From Sycobia sp. Sy_11 (taxonomy: Eukaryota; Arthropoda; Insecta; Hymenoptera; Epichrysomallidae), in NCBI GenBank assembly GCA_018907035.1, contig JACCIC010000283.1, positions 248,001 to 312,000 of the forward strand: a DNA stretch of 64,000 nt, written 5' to 3'. Under the pieces are notes generated by a model. The model saw only the letters and a list, made by a program, of their open reading frames with translations. It was not told the origin of the DNA and did no database searches. The stretch's first letter is position 1; every line of letters begins with the position of its first letter. The position numbers and the translations under genes are program-made. Of the stretch, positions 54,706 through 64,000 are shown piece by piece.

Positions 54706-55949
54706 GGACACGACCATTTTTTGTAGCTATATAGCATTGTAAAGCTCATCATTCATAGACCCATTTCCACTGGAAAGAAAAGTGAAAGGGACACACCTGC
54801 CCTTTATGGATACAAGGCCGCGCTCGCTCGCTAGGGCACAGGGGGACCCAGTGAGCGTGCCCGCTATATAGGTATACAGTTTTATGACTTAGATAATCAA
54901 CTTACTGCGACTGGTCATAGATGTTCAGGTGTTTATTATTATAAGAAGGAAGAGATTTATGAGGAAACCGGAAGCGAGAAATCGCTTTCCACATCTCTCA
55001 TTTGATTTTGTAAACATAATTATATAGAATGAACTAATTCTTTCTTACGAAACCGTAGTAGTCAGTGCACCTTCTTCTAAACTCAGCAAACTAAATACTT
55101 TTAAAATGAAGCTTTGTGGGCCACTTGTTTAGAATCCCTGTATGTCTCAGAGGAATACCTTATCTTTCGGACATTGCAAGATATTTTTTCTAAAAACAAC
55201 CTCATATTGTGGTACTCTTGACATCATACACTTATTTTAGAAACTGGAGTGATGACAAGAAATATAAAGTTTCGTGCTCACATTCTCATTTCATATCAAG
55301 ATTCCGCTTCCCGAAATTACCCCCTCTTTTACGATTAGTTGAGTGAAAAAACATAAATACAGGTACGATTGGGTGAAGGAAGATCAGTTTATTTGACCTG
55401 AACTTAGATTAGAGAGAACGCTTATACTTGCATGTAGGTATGATCTGATACTGGACGGACGTAATCGAAGACATTCATGTTGTCCTATCGCTCACACAGA
55501 AATCACATTTACAACTGGTTGTTAAAAAAAGACAGGTGATGATCTGTGATGATGAATTGAAAGGTTGATATTCGATTGGCGACAAGACGATATCCCTCTT
55601 CCCCATTTTAAAGCACATTTTAGTGTTTTCATCATACTCAATATTTTCCGATCACCTCTGATTTCCCATTCCTCTTCTTTACTTTCCTTTTAAAGAGGGC
55701 AATTTTTCTTGAAAGAACACACTCGTTGCAATGCAGTCATATTAGTTCAGTTTATGTTTTTCTCTTTTGTGATTCTCTTGATTTTTTTCCTAAATTTATA
55801 TATATTATCGAAGTAAAGGAGTTTCTTGGTGACTTTTTTATTAGTTTAACCGTACACATAAAAAGTGAAAATGGCTTCAATTGTATCTATCGAACGTCTT
55901 CTGCAACTTTACCGTGAAATTTTAGAAACTGTGCACATTTGTATTAAAG
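54706..55949. other. unassigned region
   Basis: A GC-richer patch at 54815-54870 (CGCTCGCTCGCTAGGGCAC). No gene recognised; it may contain decayed Polinton sequence upstream of the polymerase. Confidence 0.4.
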
Positions 55950-57951
55950 ATGATATTCGTTATTGATTGGCTATGGCTGATCGATAAAAGGAGTGAGGGA
56001 ATAAATGGAAGACTTTTCTTTCTCGAGGAGAAAAAGCAAAAGCGTTTCACTTATTTTGTTAACATTTCGTGTATACAAGCAGGACTTGAATTGCAGCTTC
56101 ATCATGGAAGAAGTCTAAACTCTGAAAAGACAGAAGCTAAGGTGGAATGTCATGATGTCCAATTTGTGTTTAAAAATCGAATGAGGTCTGGTATAGTTGT
56201 AAATATGAATCATGTAGACATTCGCGGCTTCTTAACTGACGCAGAAAAAATCATTCAAAATAAGGTGAAAGCATACTTAGAAGAATTTAGTGCAATCATA
56301 GTAAATTCTGATTTCATGTTACAGTTTGCTGTACAGAAAAATGGTAAGGAATTGACGGATATGAAATATTTTACGACACACAGTGCTACAGTTGACCTGT
56401 TTACCGATTTACTCAAATGGTTTGAGGAATGTATTAGAAATCCTCTTCTTGCACATTTGGAAGAGTTTCAGGAAAAAGATTCAGGATGGACCTTGAAAAG
56501 TAATATAAGTTTATGCATCAACATGAAAAAATTTTCGGAAGTTCATAATATCAAATAATGCATGTGTTAATGTTCGTAATAGTGATAATTATAAGGGTCC
56601 AGAAACATTATCATTATACGAATGAATTGATATTGAATTAGTGATATTTAATTTCCAGTTAAACTGCAAGATGTTGCAAAATTCGAAAAATTAAATATTA
56701 TTTCTGTAAATGTGTATATGCTTACGAAGATTGAACGAAAATATAAGGTAGCACTTTGTCATATTACATCCAACAAGAAGGAGAAACATGTAAAACTTCT
56801 CCTCATTCAAGATTACTACATGAATGAATACGAAGAAAATAATATTCATGTTGATAATTACAAATTTTTTATAATGAAGAAACGCTGAAAAATCAAGAAT
56901 ACTATTGTAACAATATGAGTGAATGCAGAGTAAATTTGCCAAATAATTCCAATAACATTCTTAAATTTAAAGAACATAAAAGAAAAGAGTGAGAAATTGT
57001 CATTTATTATTTATGTAGATTTCGAATGTCTGTTGCAGTCTACTCAAAATGAGAACGTTTTTCAACGTCACGAAGCATATTGCTTAGGTTATTATTTAGA
57101 ATACAGTTATAATAACAAATTGTCAGCTTACAAATCGTATCGACAGAAAAGTACAGATGACGAGACACCTGCGCAGTCGTTCGTTCGTGAACTCAAATCC
57201 ATCAGAAAGCATATAGATCGACTCTAGAAGACGTCAATACCAATAAAACTGACTGATCTTGAAGAATTATAGTTTCGATGGTCGTCTGCTTGTCATATAT
57301 TTGACGCTAAATTTGAAAAGGCTCAACTTCCTGTATGAGATCATTGAAATCATACAGGACAGCATCTTTACTGGGTGATTTTACAATTTATTCAATATTT
57401 TAGGTAAAAAGAAAAAGAAAAACAAAAATTTTTTCCTCTCCAGTTTCATAAGAGTAGCTCATAATTCATGTCAGTTGAATTATAAAGACTCGAGGTTCCT
57501 TCCTGTGATTGTTCATAATCTTAATGATGACACAAAATTTATTTTAGAAGAAAATGGTACGTCTTCTTTGATGCAAGGTCTAGTTTCTCTAATACCCAAA
57601 AACAAAGAAAAGTATATTTCATTTAAAACATTCATCGATGGCGGTAATGTGAGTTTTAGATTTATTGATTCATAGTAATTTTTACCATCATCTTTAGAAA
57701 AATTGGCACCATATCTTCAAAATGTATGAGCTGTAAAGGAATTTGAAATAGATGGATTATCTTAGGTGGATAGGTATATTTCTATACGATTTTGTAGGTG
57801 GATTAGATAAATTAACCTGTACAAAGCTGCCAGAGAAAAAAAAATTTTACAACTAATTATCAATTCACATATTACCGTTAAAGACTACATGCATACTGTT
57901 CAACTATGGGATAGATACAATATCACATCTTTAGGAGAATATTCTGACTTA
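55950..57951 (+). pseudogene. protein-primed DNA polymerase B relic (Polinton)
   Basis: Polintons replicate with their own family B polymerase. Pieces in order: 55950-56558 with HDVQFVFKNRMRSG, FLTDAEKIIQNKVKAYLEEF and LLAHLEEFQEKDSGWTL (N-terminal region); 56655-56990 with DVAKFEKLNIISVNVYML, KEKHVKLLLIQDYYMNEYEE and INLPNN-like NNSNNILKFKEHKRK; 57000-57225 with FIIYVDFECLL, the exonuclease I D-x-E motif; 57475-57675 with YKDSRFLPVIVHNLNDDTKF, where the exonuclease II YD is lost; and 57880-57950 with VKDYMHTVQLWDRYNITSLG. The polymerase palm is absent because a mariner fragment interrupts at 57952. Several frameshifts and stops. Confidence 0.82.
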
Positions 57952-58097
57952 CAAGGGTGGATTGATAAGTTTACGGCTTGACCAAGAAAAACAACGTGTT
58001 TAAGAATTTTTTTTTATTTCTTAACATAATCTGCTGTAAGAAAAAATAATCTAACAGACCTGTAAGATGTCACATGAACGTGTACAAAATATTTTGT
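57952..58097 (+). mobile_element. mariner family C fragment in polymerase B
   Basis: Starts after TA with CAAGGGTGGATTGATAAGTT (terminal repeat) and then jumps to internal CKMSHERVQNIL sequence (58060-58095). Both parts match 45521-46361. Massive internal deletion. Confidence 0.8.
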
Positions 58098-58150
58098 GAT
58101 TATTATCTGGTTATTTATTATTATTTATTTATTATTTATTATTATTGGTC

Positions 58151-58202
58151 CAGCGGCACCCTGTCCAGCGGCACACGCACTCTGATTCCCTCTCTCTCTC
58201 TT

Positions 58203-58240
<38 letters not shown>

Positions 58241-58676
58241 ACGCGCACGCTAGCTCGCGATCGTCGTTATTGGGCTGCCAACTCTTCTTCTCGGACAGCA
58301 CTCGCTTCCGCGCGCGCATGTTCTCCCGTTCACGTATACGCCGCCGTCGCGCCGCAATCCGTGGCCCAGACTTACATCTACGCAATCGCTTGCCGTCGGT
58401 ACTCACCGTTGCTGTCAGTGGAAGGTGCTGGCGGATAATCTTCCACTCGACGGGCTGGTCGTAATCGGCTCAGGTGAGCTGTGCTGTCACCTTTCTCGTC
58501 TGGGCTTCAGATACTCAGGCTCGCATGAGCCGCGGTCATCTCACTCAACGGTCGAGCGCGCAGTAATCATCTCTCTCCTCAGCGCATCTTCTCCTTTCCG
58601 CTCTCTTCACCGGGCCCTCTCTTTTCTCTCGCCCTTTCGCGCGGCGACGGCATACGCTTCTCACTATCGTTACGTA
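58151..58676 (-). repeat. LTR-like GC-rich repeat, copy 2
   Basis: Inverted relative to copy 1 (50774-51507), lacking about 195 bp of it. Bounded on the left by an (ATT)n stretch. The (CA)n tract at 58216-58242 corresponds to the (GT)n of copy 1. Sequence related to the element's upstream part may extend to about 58790. Confidence 0.7.
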
Positions 58677-58853
58677 TACAACGCGTGCGTACGCATCGGT
58701 TCGGGCTTGCAGTTGTGGCTCCTCTCTTCTCTTTTTTCTGTGGCTTCACTCGGCCGTACCTCGAAAGAGGAAAAAGTGGCAATTAGTAATTAATTCGCAC
58801 ACCTTATTCCGAGGCACCCGGGGCAGAGGCCAGCGCTCGTTGTGACCTTTGAC

Positions 58854-58857
<4 letters not shown>

Positions 58858-58908
<51 letters not shown>
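58858..58908. repeat. (TA)n microsatellite
   Basis: TA tract abutting the left inverted repeat of the module at 58911. Confidence 0.95.
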
Positions 58909-58910
<2 letters not shown>

Positions 58911-58912
<2 letters not shown>

Positions 58913-59059
58913 CGGAGCGTAGCTGAGCAGTCTACGTATATATATTACTATCTCCAATAACGTGCCGCTCCGTATGGAATGCCTGGAATTAATATTAGAA
59001 CGTTGGCGACGGTAATATCCAAAATTATTAGTATCTTCAGTTTTTCGATGACTTCCTCC

Positions 59060-59124
<65 letters not shown>

Positions 59125-59146
59125 GACTGCTAAGCTACGCTCCGTT
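58911..59146. mobile_element. 236-bp inverted-repeat module with gag fragment
   Basis: 32-bp terminal inverted repeats (left 58911-58942 begins AACGGAGCGTAGCTGAGCAG; right 59115-59146) with two mismatches. Between them lie the 118-bp gag-derived repeat (58943-59060), identical to 2289-2406, and a (TA)n tract (59061-59114). Looks like a MITE or a foldback unit that carries a gag piece. Confidence 0.7.
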
Positions 59147-59173
59147 GAATGTGTGGAGGAACAGGTTAGACAG

Positions 59174-59176
59174 AGT

Positions 59177-59211
<35 letters not shown>

Positions 59212-59323
59212 GAAGAGAGAGAGAGAGGAAGAGAAGGTGAAGTATCGAGTCAACGAGCCCACGTGCTGTACGCAAGTCCCATTTATATCGAATAATCCCT
59301 GTTCATCCCTTTCTCCAGTGTTC

Positions 59324-59360
<37 letters not shown>
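59174..59360. repeat. (GA)n and (CT)n tracts flanking a short unique block
   Basis: GA-rich 59174-59237 and CT-rich 59323-59358 form a long imperfect inverted pair; ORFs through here are artefacts. Confidence 0.85.
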
Positions 59361-59912
59361 TGTGAATTATATATAAGATAGTTATAGGCCAAATATAATT
59401 ATACCTATAGTATGCTCCAAAAGTATGAAAAGTAATCAAATAATTTTTCATAAAATTCTACAATGTCTGTAATTAGCATATTTTTCTAGATCCATTCAAT
59501 TTGTGAATATAAATCAGTTTCGGATAATAGTCATTATTATCTCAATATATGTACATTTTTTCGAAGCGATTTCGTTGCAAAATAATTGTTTTTGATAAAT
59601 AGAAAAACATTACGAATTAAATATAATACATAATAAAATATTGTAATTAGAAATTAAGAAGTCAAAACCAATACGTTCAAAATATATAAATACTAGCATC
59701 CCCTGTCTCGATTTCGCCCTAGATAATAATTTAACGAATTTGATAAACAAATCAATAATATCTAAGTAAAGATTACTCTTTATATACAATTACTCTTCAT
59801 ATATTATCATATTACTCTTTATTACTCTATATATATATATGTACACATAATATTCTATTTGTGACACACATCCGTGTCTCTCACTTTCTCTCTCTGTATG
59901 CGCGTCGTGTAT

Positions 59913-59960
<48 letters not shown>

Positions 59961-60041
59961 CATGGTCCCATACATGCTTATGTGTTTGTGTGTATCTTCC
60001 TCTGTATATATAGTTAACTATAGTATGAATAGTTAAATTTA
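59361..60041. other. AT-rich spacer with (CT)n
   Basis: (CT)n at 59916-59955. No gene. Confidence 0.5.
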
Positions 60042-60781
60042 CGAGGTCAGACTGTCAAGTAATGTGACCAATTGATTTCTCGGCCTGTGGTAACATTGTG
60101 AACCTGTAAATTTGACAGAGTAACGGTGGACGATAAAATAAAATTAAATTCTGTGCGAAACTCGGTGAAACCGAGAATGAAACGTAAGAAAAAATACTTA
60201 AAATGTATGGTAGTGATGTTCTGAATCGCAGTCAGGTGCTTTGGTGGCATACGGATTTTAAAAAAGGCCGTGAGAGCGTAAAAGAGATGCGCGGCGAATG
60301 AACAAGTCCAAAGTGAAAACCATGTTCATTCCATGCTTCTTCGACAGCAAAGGAGTGGTTCACAGAGAGTTTATACCACCTGGACAAACCGTAAATCATG
60401 TATTCTACTGCAATGTGCTTGAAAAATTACGAAAAAGGGTGCGCAGAGTGCGTCCAGAGATCGCGACTTAAGTTTTGCATTGTGACAATGCTCCCTGTCA
60501 CAGTGGTTTCAGTGTCAGTTTTTTGTGTGTAAAGGCGACTTTTTCTTATTCCGCTACTTGAAAGTTTGTTTCTCCGTTGAAGATATTCAAGAATCTGTGA
60601 TGAGATATTCGGAGAGATCCCACTAGATGTGTTCCAGAATTGTTTCGAAAACTGGAAAACTTGCTAAAATAAGTGTATAGATGCGGGAGTAGACTACTTT
60701 GAATGGGATCTCAGGGATGTACCTTAATTTTTAAATATACGATTTTTTAATTTTGTCGCATTACTTAATTGTCTGATCTCG
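60042..60781 (+). mobile_element. mariner family B, internally deleted copy (B-1)
   Basis: About 740 bp with terminal repeats CGAGGTCAGACTGTCAAGTA (left) and the complement CGAGATCAGACAATTAAGTA (right). Transposase pieces on the plus strand: MYGSDVLNRSQVLWWHTDFK near 60203, FFDSKGVVHREFIPPGQTVN near 60340, NVLEKLRKRVRRVRPEI and LHCDNAPCHSGFS near 60475 (second catalytic Asp). The middle of the protein and the third Asp block are deleted or damaged. Confidence 0.85.
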
Positions 60782-61116
60782 TGTATATAGTTAACTGATT
60801 TATATTTGATTATTTACACTATACAATTTTTAATGCTCCTGTAATAATTTTATAATACGTTTTATTTTTTTTATAATCTATATTAATCGAATCGCAATTT
60901 CTAATTATAAATTATTAAGTATTCATTATTAAGTACGTTAATTATGAGTATTTTAAAACTATTCATCATGCAACATTTTTAATTCAAATATATACATAAT
61001 CAAAAACTAATGAAATAAAATTATCTGGTTTGAAACTAAAAAATTTTATCGCATATGACAATCCTGAAGCGATTTCCTGGGCTTTACTTTATTTTTTATT
61101 TAGTGTAGAAATTAGT
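60782..61116. other. AT-rich spacer
   Basis: Nothing recognised. Confidence 0.4.
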
Positions 61117-61380
61117 GCCTCGATTTTTATTTCTCTACAGCTATCCATTTCTACACCAATCTATTAAATGCCTCGATTTCTATTTCTCTACAGCTATCCA
61201 TTTCTACACCAATCTATTAAATGCCTCGATTTCTATTTCTCTACAGCTATCCATTTCTACACCAATCTATTAAATGCCTCGATTTCTATTTCTCTAGAGC
61301 TATTCATTTCTACACCAATCTATTAAATGCCTCGATTTCTATTTCTCTACAGCTATCCATTTCTACACCAATCTATTAAA
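61117..61380 (+). repeat. 53-bp minisatellite, five units
   Basis: Unit starts at 61117, 61170, 61223, 61276 and 61329, each beginning GCCTCGATTT. Units differ at one to three bases, so expansion is recent. No interspersed unique spacers, hence not a CRISPR array. Confidence 0.95.
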
Positions 61381-62450
61381 AACTTGAAATATATAGAAAA
61401 TAAATTTCAATAAATATAGAATTGTTATTAAGCCCAGCAGTGTCTAAAGAAAGTCAATCTCTGCTACCTATTTCACTCATGTGATTTGTAATAGGCTGAG
61501 GAGCTTTCTGAGAGAAAATCTAAAAATTTCGGGAAAAATGAAAATGTTCAAGTAGATTCCAGGATATATTAAGATTATAACCTCGCCGGTAGTTTATCAA
61601 ACGAAGGGAGAAAAAAAATTTTTTATTTTCACCTACTCAAATCGTAAGTGAAAAATGTTCCCCTCGTGAGCTCTTGTTTGGTCTGAAATGGTAATTAAAC
61701 TCATGCCAGGTGCTATAGGGCACAAAATTTTCACAGGAAATATAAAATTTAAAAATTTTCCAATTAATAAAACTTTCTTAGAAAAAATTCTTAAAAAAGG
61801 AAAAATTTATTTAAAAAAAATGATTAAGAGAACTAAGTCTTTGATCGCCACCCTATGGACGAATCGAGAAGCGCCACCTCCGCAAAATATATACGCGTAT
61901 CGCGATTTATCTAATGGTTATTCCGTGCACTTAGTTTTCTCTCTTATGTATGTATAAGAGAAACACACCACTCTATCCCTCGGACACGTACACGGACACT
62001 ATGTTTTTAGTATTAACTAAAAAAAAGAATAAATCGCCGCACTGAATACTTTAGAGTGAATTAAAACACCAATCTTGAGTTGATTTGACGTTGGAAATCT
62101 ACGACTCAACGATGAAAGAATAAATTCCCCTTTATTCTTAATAGTTGAGCTGATAGTAGTCCATATTCGCCGATACTCCAAAACTTTTATTAGAAGTTGT
62201 GAATTTACTTCATATTTGAATTCAGAATAAACAATTAATACGAGAATTCTCACTTATTATACGCTAGCACGTCGACTTTTGTTTAACTAATAATTAAAAA
62301 TCAAGAGAAAAAAATACCGATAGGAATTATACCTTATTTTAGAATAAGGTATATTATATTATATTCAAAAACTATATACACCTTATACCTCATTCTCTAT
62401 CTCCCTCTCTTTCCCCTTTGCCCACCTTTTTCTAAATTAGTATTTGTTAA
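61381..62450. other. unassigned AT-rich region
   Basis: An 89-codon plus-strand frame (61688-61957), Lys- and Ile-rich, shows no motif. No gene recognised. Confidence 0.4.
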
Positions 62451-62485
62451 TAACACGTACAGGTAACCCTACACTGTACGTGTTA
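62451..62485. repeat. perfect 12-bp hairpin
   Basis: TAACACGTACAG (62451-62462) and CTGTACGTGTTA (62474-62485) around an 11-nt loop. Confidence 0.85.
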
Positions 62486-62596
62486 CACGTCCTTTCCAGA
62501 CGTTGTATATACCACGGCTCTGCGTCATAACTTAAGTGATGATAAAAGAAAATATGGACAAGAAAACAAAAAAAGTTTTGTAATGGTAAGAAAAAA

Positions 62597-62645
<49 letters not shown>

Positions 62646-62732
62646 GCCAGAACTATTTAGATTGTTACCAGAACAGCGAAAAACAGTAACAACAAAAAAA
62701 CTTTCTTTCTTCTCCGTTCTTGGGTGTCATGC

Positions 62733-62766
<34 letters not shown>

Positions 62767-63289
62767 TGTTCTCAGAATCATTAAACTCAACAATCTCACT
62801 TCGTATTTGTTCGTATTTACCAAGGTATTTGTATCTTATGAGTGTCACAATTTGTGTGCGATATGTATTCTCTTTCGTGAAGCCAGGATAACCGTAGAAA
62901 AAGCACCGCCCGTTTTGGTCGTATCGTCCACTAGGATCAGGGACGTAATAAGACTGGAAGTCCTATGACACCGTTGACTTGACATCGTTTTGTTTTTCGC
63001 TGCCATAGACCCCTGGTCGAGCGTCATTCTTAATTTGACTGCTCGGCGGACTGCTCCTACCACGATCAGCAGGGCCACCGGTCTTGATGTTCCTCCACCA
63101 CGATTCTATCCAGGTTGCAAAGCGGCTTTTGCACACAACCGCTCATCTGCCGATAACTCCTCCGAAACCCCGATGGATTGAGGGGATACCCTTTTCAAGC
63201 CGGCGCGCTTTTTGGCGGGTATAAAGGAGTTCGGCCTGCACTCGTTTCGGCTTGGTCTCTGCGGCATTTTAGCGAGTGAGTGTCGGACG
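62486..63289 (+). promoter_or_regulatory. region with a candidate core promoter
   Basis: (TA)n at 62599-62642 and (GA)n at 62737-62764, then a GC-richer block (62870-63290). GGGTATAAAGG at 63219-63229 looks like a TATA box about 70 bp upstream of the PLE-like 3' block, with a GC-rich downstream part. Short frames at 62845-63181 show no motif. A promoter for the PLE-like unit is possible but unproven. Confidence 0.35.
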
Positions 63290-63594
63290 CTAAAGCTGTA
63301 TATACATTTAAGGTGGTGAGAACAGTCAGGTTATCCTTTACTAACATAGAATATTGTTTTTATTATTTTTATTTTACATATGAATTTTATTATGAATTTT
63401 ATTATGAATTTTATTATTTATTTTATTATGAATTTTATTTTTATTTTTAATTTTTAATTTTGAATCTAATTTATTTGTAGTAATAAGTTCTATTTTCGGT
63501 TCTTCGAAGATTACTGTAAATAAGGACAGTCTGACGGTCCTTATTTTGGTTAATATATTATATTATAAAGACTGTATGACGAATAAAAATATTT
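63290..63594 (+). mobile_element. PLE 3' region (PLE-3)
   Basis: The order of blocks equals that of PLE-2: AACAGTCAGGTTATCCTTTA (63312), a T-rich low-complexity stretch (63355-63460), AAGGACAGTCTGACGGTCCT (63522) and the terminus GACTGTATGACGAATAAA ending near 63594. AATAAGGAC (63519) and GTCCTTATT (63537) form a 9-bp hairpin. No hammerhead core is found upstream, so this is a diverged or chimaeric 3' end. Confidence 0.7.
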
Positions 63595-63710
63595 ATTCAC
63601 AAAATTTAATTGACAATAGTCCACATAAATACAATTTTTAATTTGAATATACTCCGATTTATTAACGAAAAATTTAAATAAATGTCAAGGAAGTATAATT
63701 TAATACGGGA
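63595..63710. other. short AT-rich spacer
   Basis: Nothing recognised. Confidence 0.4.
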
Positions 63711-64000
63711 CAATTTTTTCAACCTTCAACGTTCAAAGTACACGGACAAATTTATCATCGTACTGGATCACTACTACTGCCAAATTCCAATAATAAATTT
63801 TTCCAAATTTATTTCATGGAACCAGTCATCATCAAATTAATAAACGTTGTGAATTGGCTATTGACACCAATAGAGAAGTGGTTACAAGCTTAAAAAATTG
63901 ATTTAATGAGTATTATGAATTAGCTCGATTGTTCAGAACTGCCTTTGAACAAGTACCAGTGGATGACTACGTTGCTGTCATTAGAGCTGATAAAACACAA
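63711..64000 (+). pseudogene. Helitron N-terminal domain fragment, runs off the window
   Basis: The plus strand reads QFFQPSTFKVHGQIYHRTGS then NNKFFQIYF; after a frameshift near 63818 it reads HHQINKRCELAIDTNREVVT, a stop at 63898, then FNEYYELARLFRTAFEQVP and VDDYVAVIRADKTQ up to the last base. This is the Helitron helicase-like N-terminal domain, part of the Rep/helicase protein of rolling-circle transposons. Two inactivating changes are already visible; the Rep and helicase domains would lie beyond 64000. Confidence 0.8.

Noticed and set aside
58948..59451. 167-codon minus-strand frame
   Set aside because: Made mostly of (GA)n and (TA)n translations; only the short gag-derived part is meaningful.
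61117..61380. CRISPR array
   Set aside because: Direct tandem units without unique spacers, in an insect genome.
61688..61957. 89-codon Lys/Ile-rich frame
   Set aside because: No motif, AT-driven composition, no neighbours that would support it.
63230..63300. hammerhead ribozyme upstream of PLE-3
   Set aside because: TTTCGG and neighbouring blocks do not give CUGANGA plus GAAA in order on either strand.

Overview
The window looks like insect DNA, most likely from a hymenopteran such as an ant. It is AT-rich, full of (TA)n and (GA)n/(CT)n tracts, and carries a typical arthropod transposon set: several mariner families, R1-like and I-group LINEs, Penelope-like elements, Ty3/gypsy and BEL/Pao retroelements, a Maverick/Polinton relic, a piggyBac MITE, a tRNA-derived SINE, a Mutator-like relic and a Helitron. 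I recognise no intact host gene, rRNA, tRNA or CRISPR array. The species is inferred from this repertoire only.

Layout. 0-3 kb: a mariner relic, then a 5'-truncated Penelope-like element (PLE) on the minus strand. 3.06-8.48 kb: a full-length LINE with a perfect 13-bp target-site duplication, a poly(A) tail and a 3' hairpin; both ORFs are broken by a few frameshifts and Trp-to-stop changes. 10.3-13.7 kb: an R1-like LINE relic split by a younger PLE that has a 15-bp target duplication, an open GIY-YIG endonuclease frame and a well-formed hammerhead ribozyme motif. 14.4-20.4 kb: several Ty3/gypsy pol relics and a mariner end. 20.9-25.3 kb: three mariners and a SINE. 26.66-27.17 kb: a piggyBac-type MITE. 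27.8-36.6 kb: a minus-strand LTR retroelement with a 3' LTR, polypurine tract, gag, protease and an 18-residue repeat tract, but no visible reverse transcriptase beside them. 37-41.6 kb: another mariner and a second LTR element of the same kind, with protease joined to integrase. 42.6-44 kb: BEL/Pao and Mutator-like remains. 45.5-46.8 kb: an internally deleted mariner and a MITE. 48.3-58 kb: a Maverick/Polinton relic (adenain-like protease, structural-like protein, fibre-like protein, integrase, protein-primed DNA polymerase B), invaded by an LTR-like repeat, a triplicated 268-bp unit and a mariner. 58-64 kb: a second inverted copy of the LTR-like repeat, a 236-bp inverted-repeat module carrying a gag fragment identical to one at 2.3 kb, a mariner, a 53-bp minisatellite, a PLE 3' module and the start of a Helitron.

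The window is a nested graveyard rather than a pathway. The order of insertion can be read in places: the PLE went into the R1-like LINE, a mariner went into the Polinton polymerase, and two LTR elements lie against (TA)n tracts. The least decayed elements are the PLE at 11.7 kb, the LINE at 3 kb and the SINE at 22.3 kb. The best candidates for unusual biology are the ribozyme-bearing PLEs, the gag-only LTR element with its repeat tract, the inverted-repeat module shared between 2.3 and 59 kb, and the triplicated unit at 54 kb.
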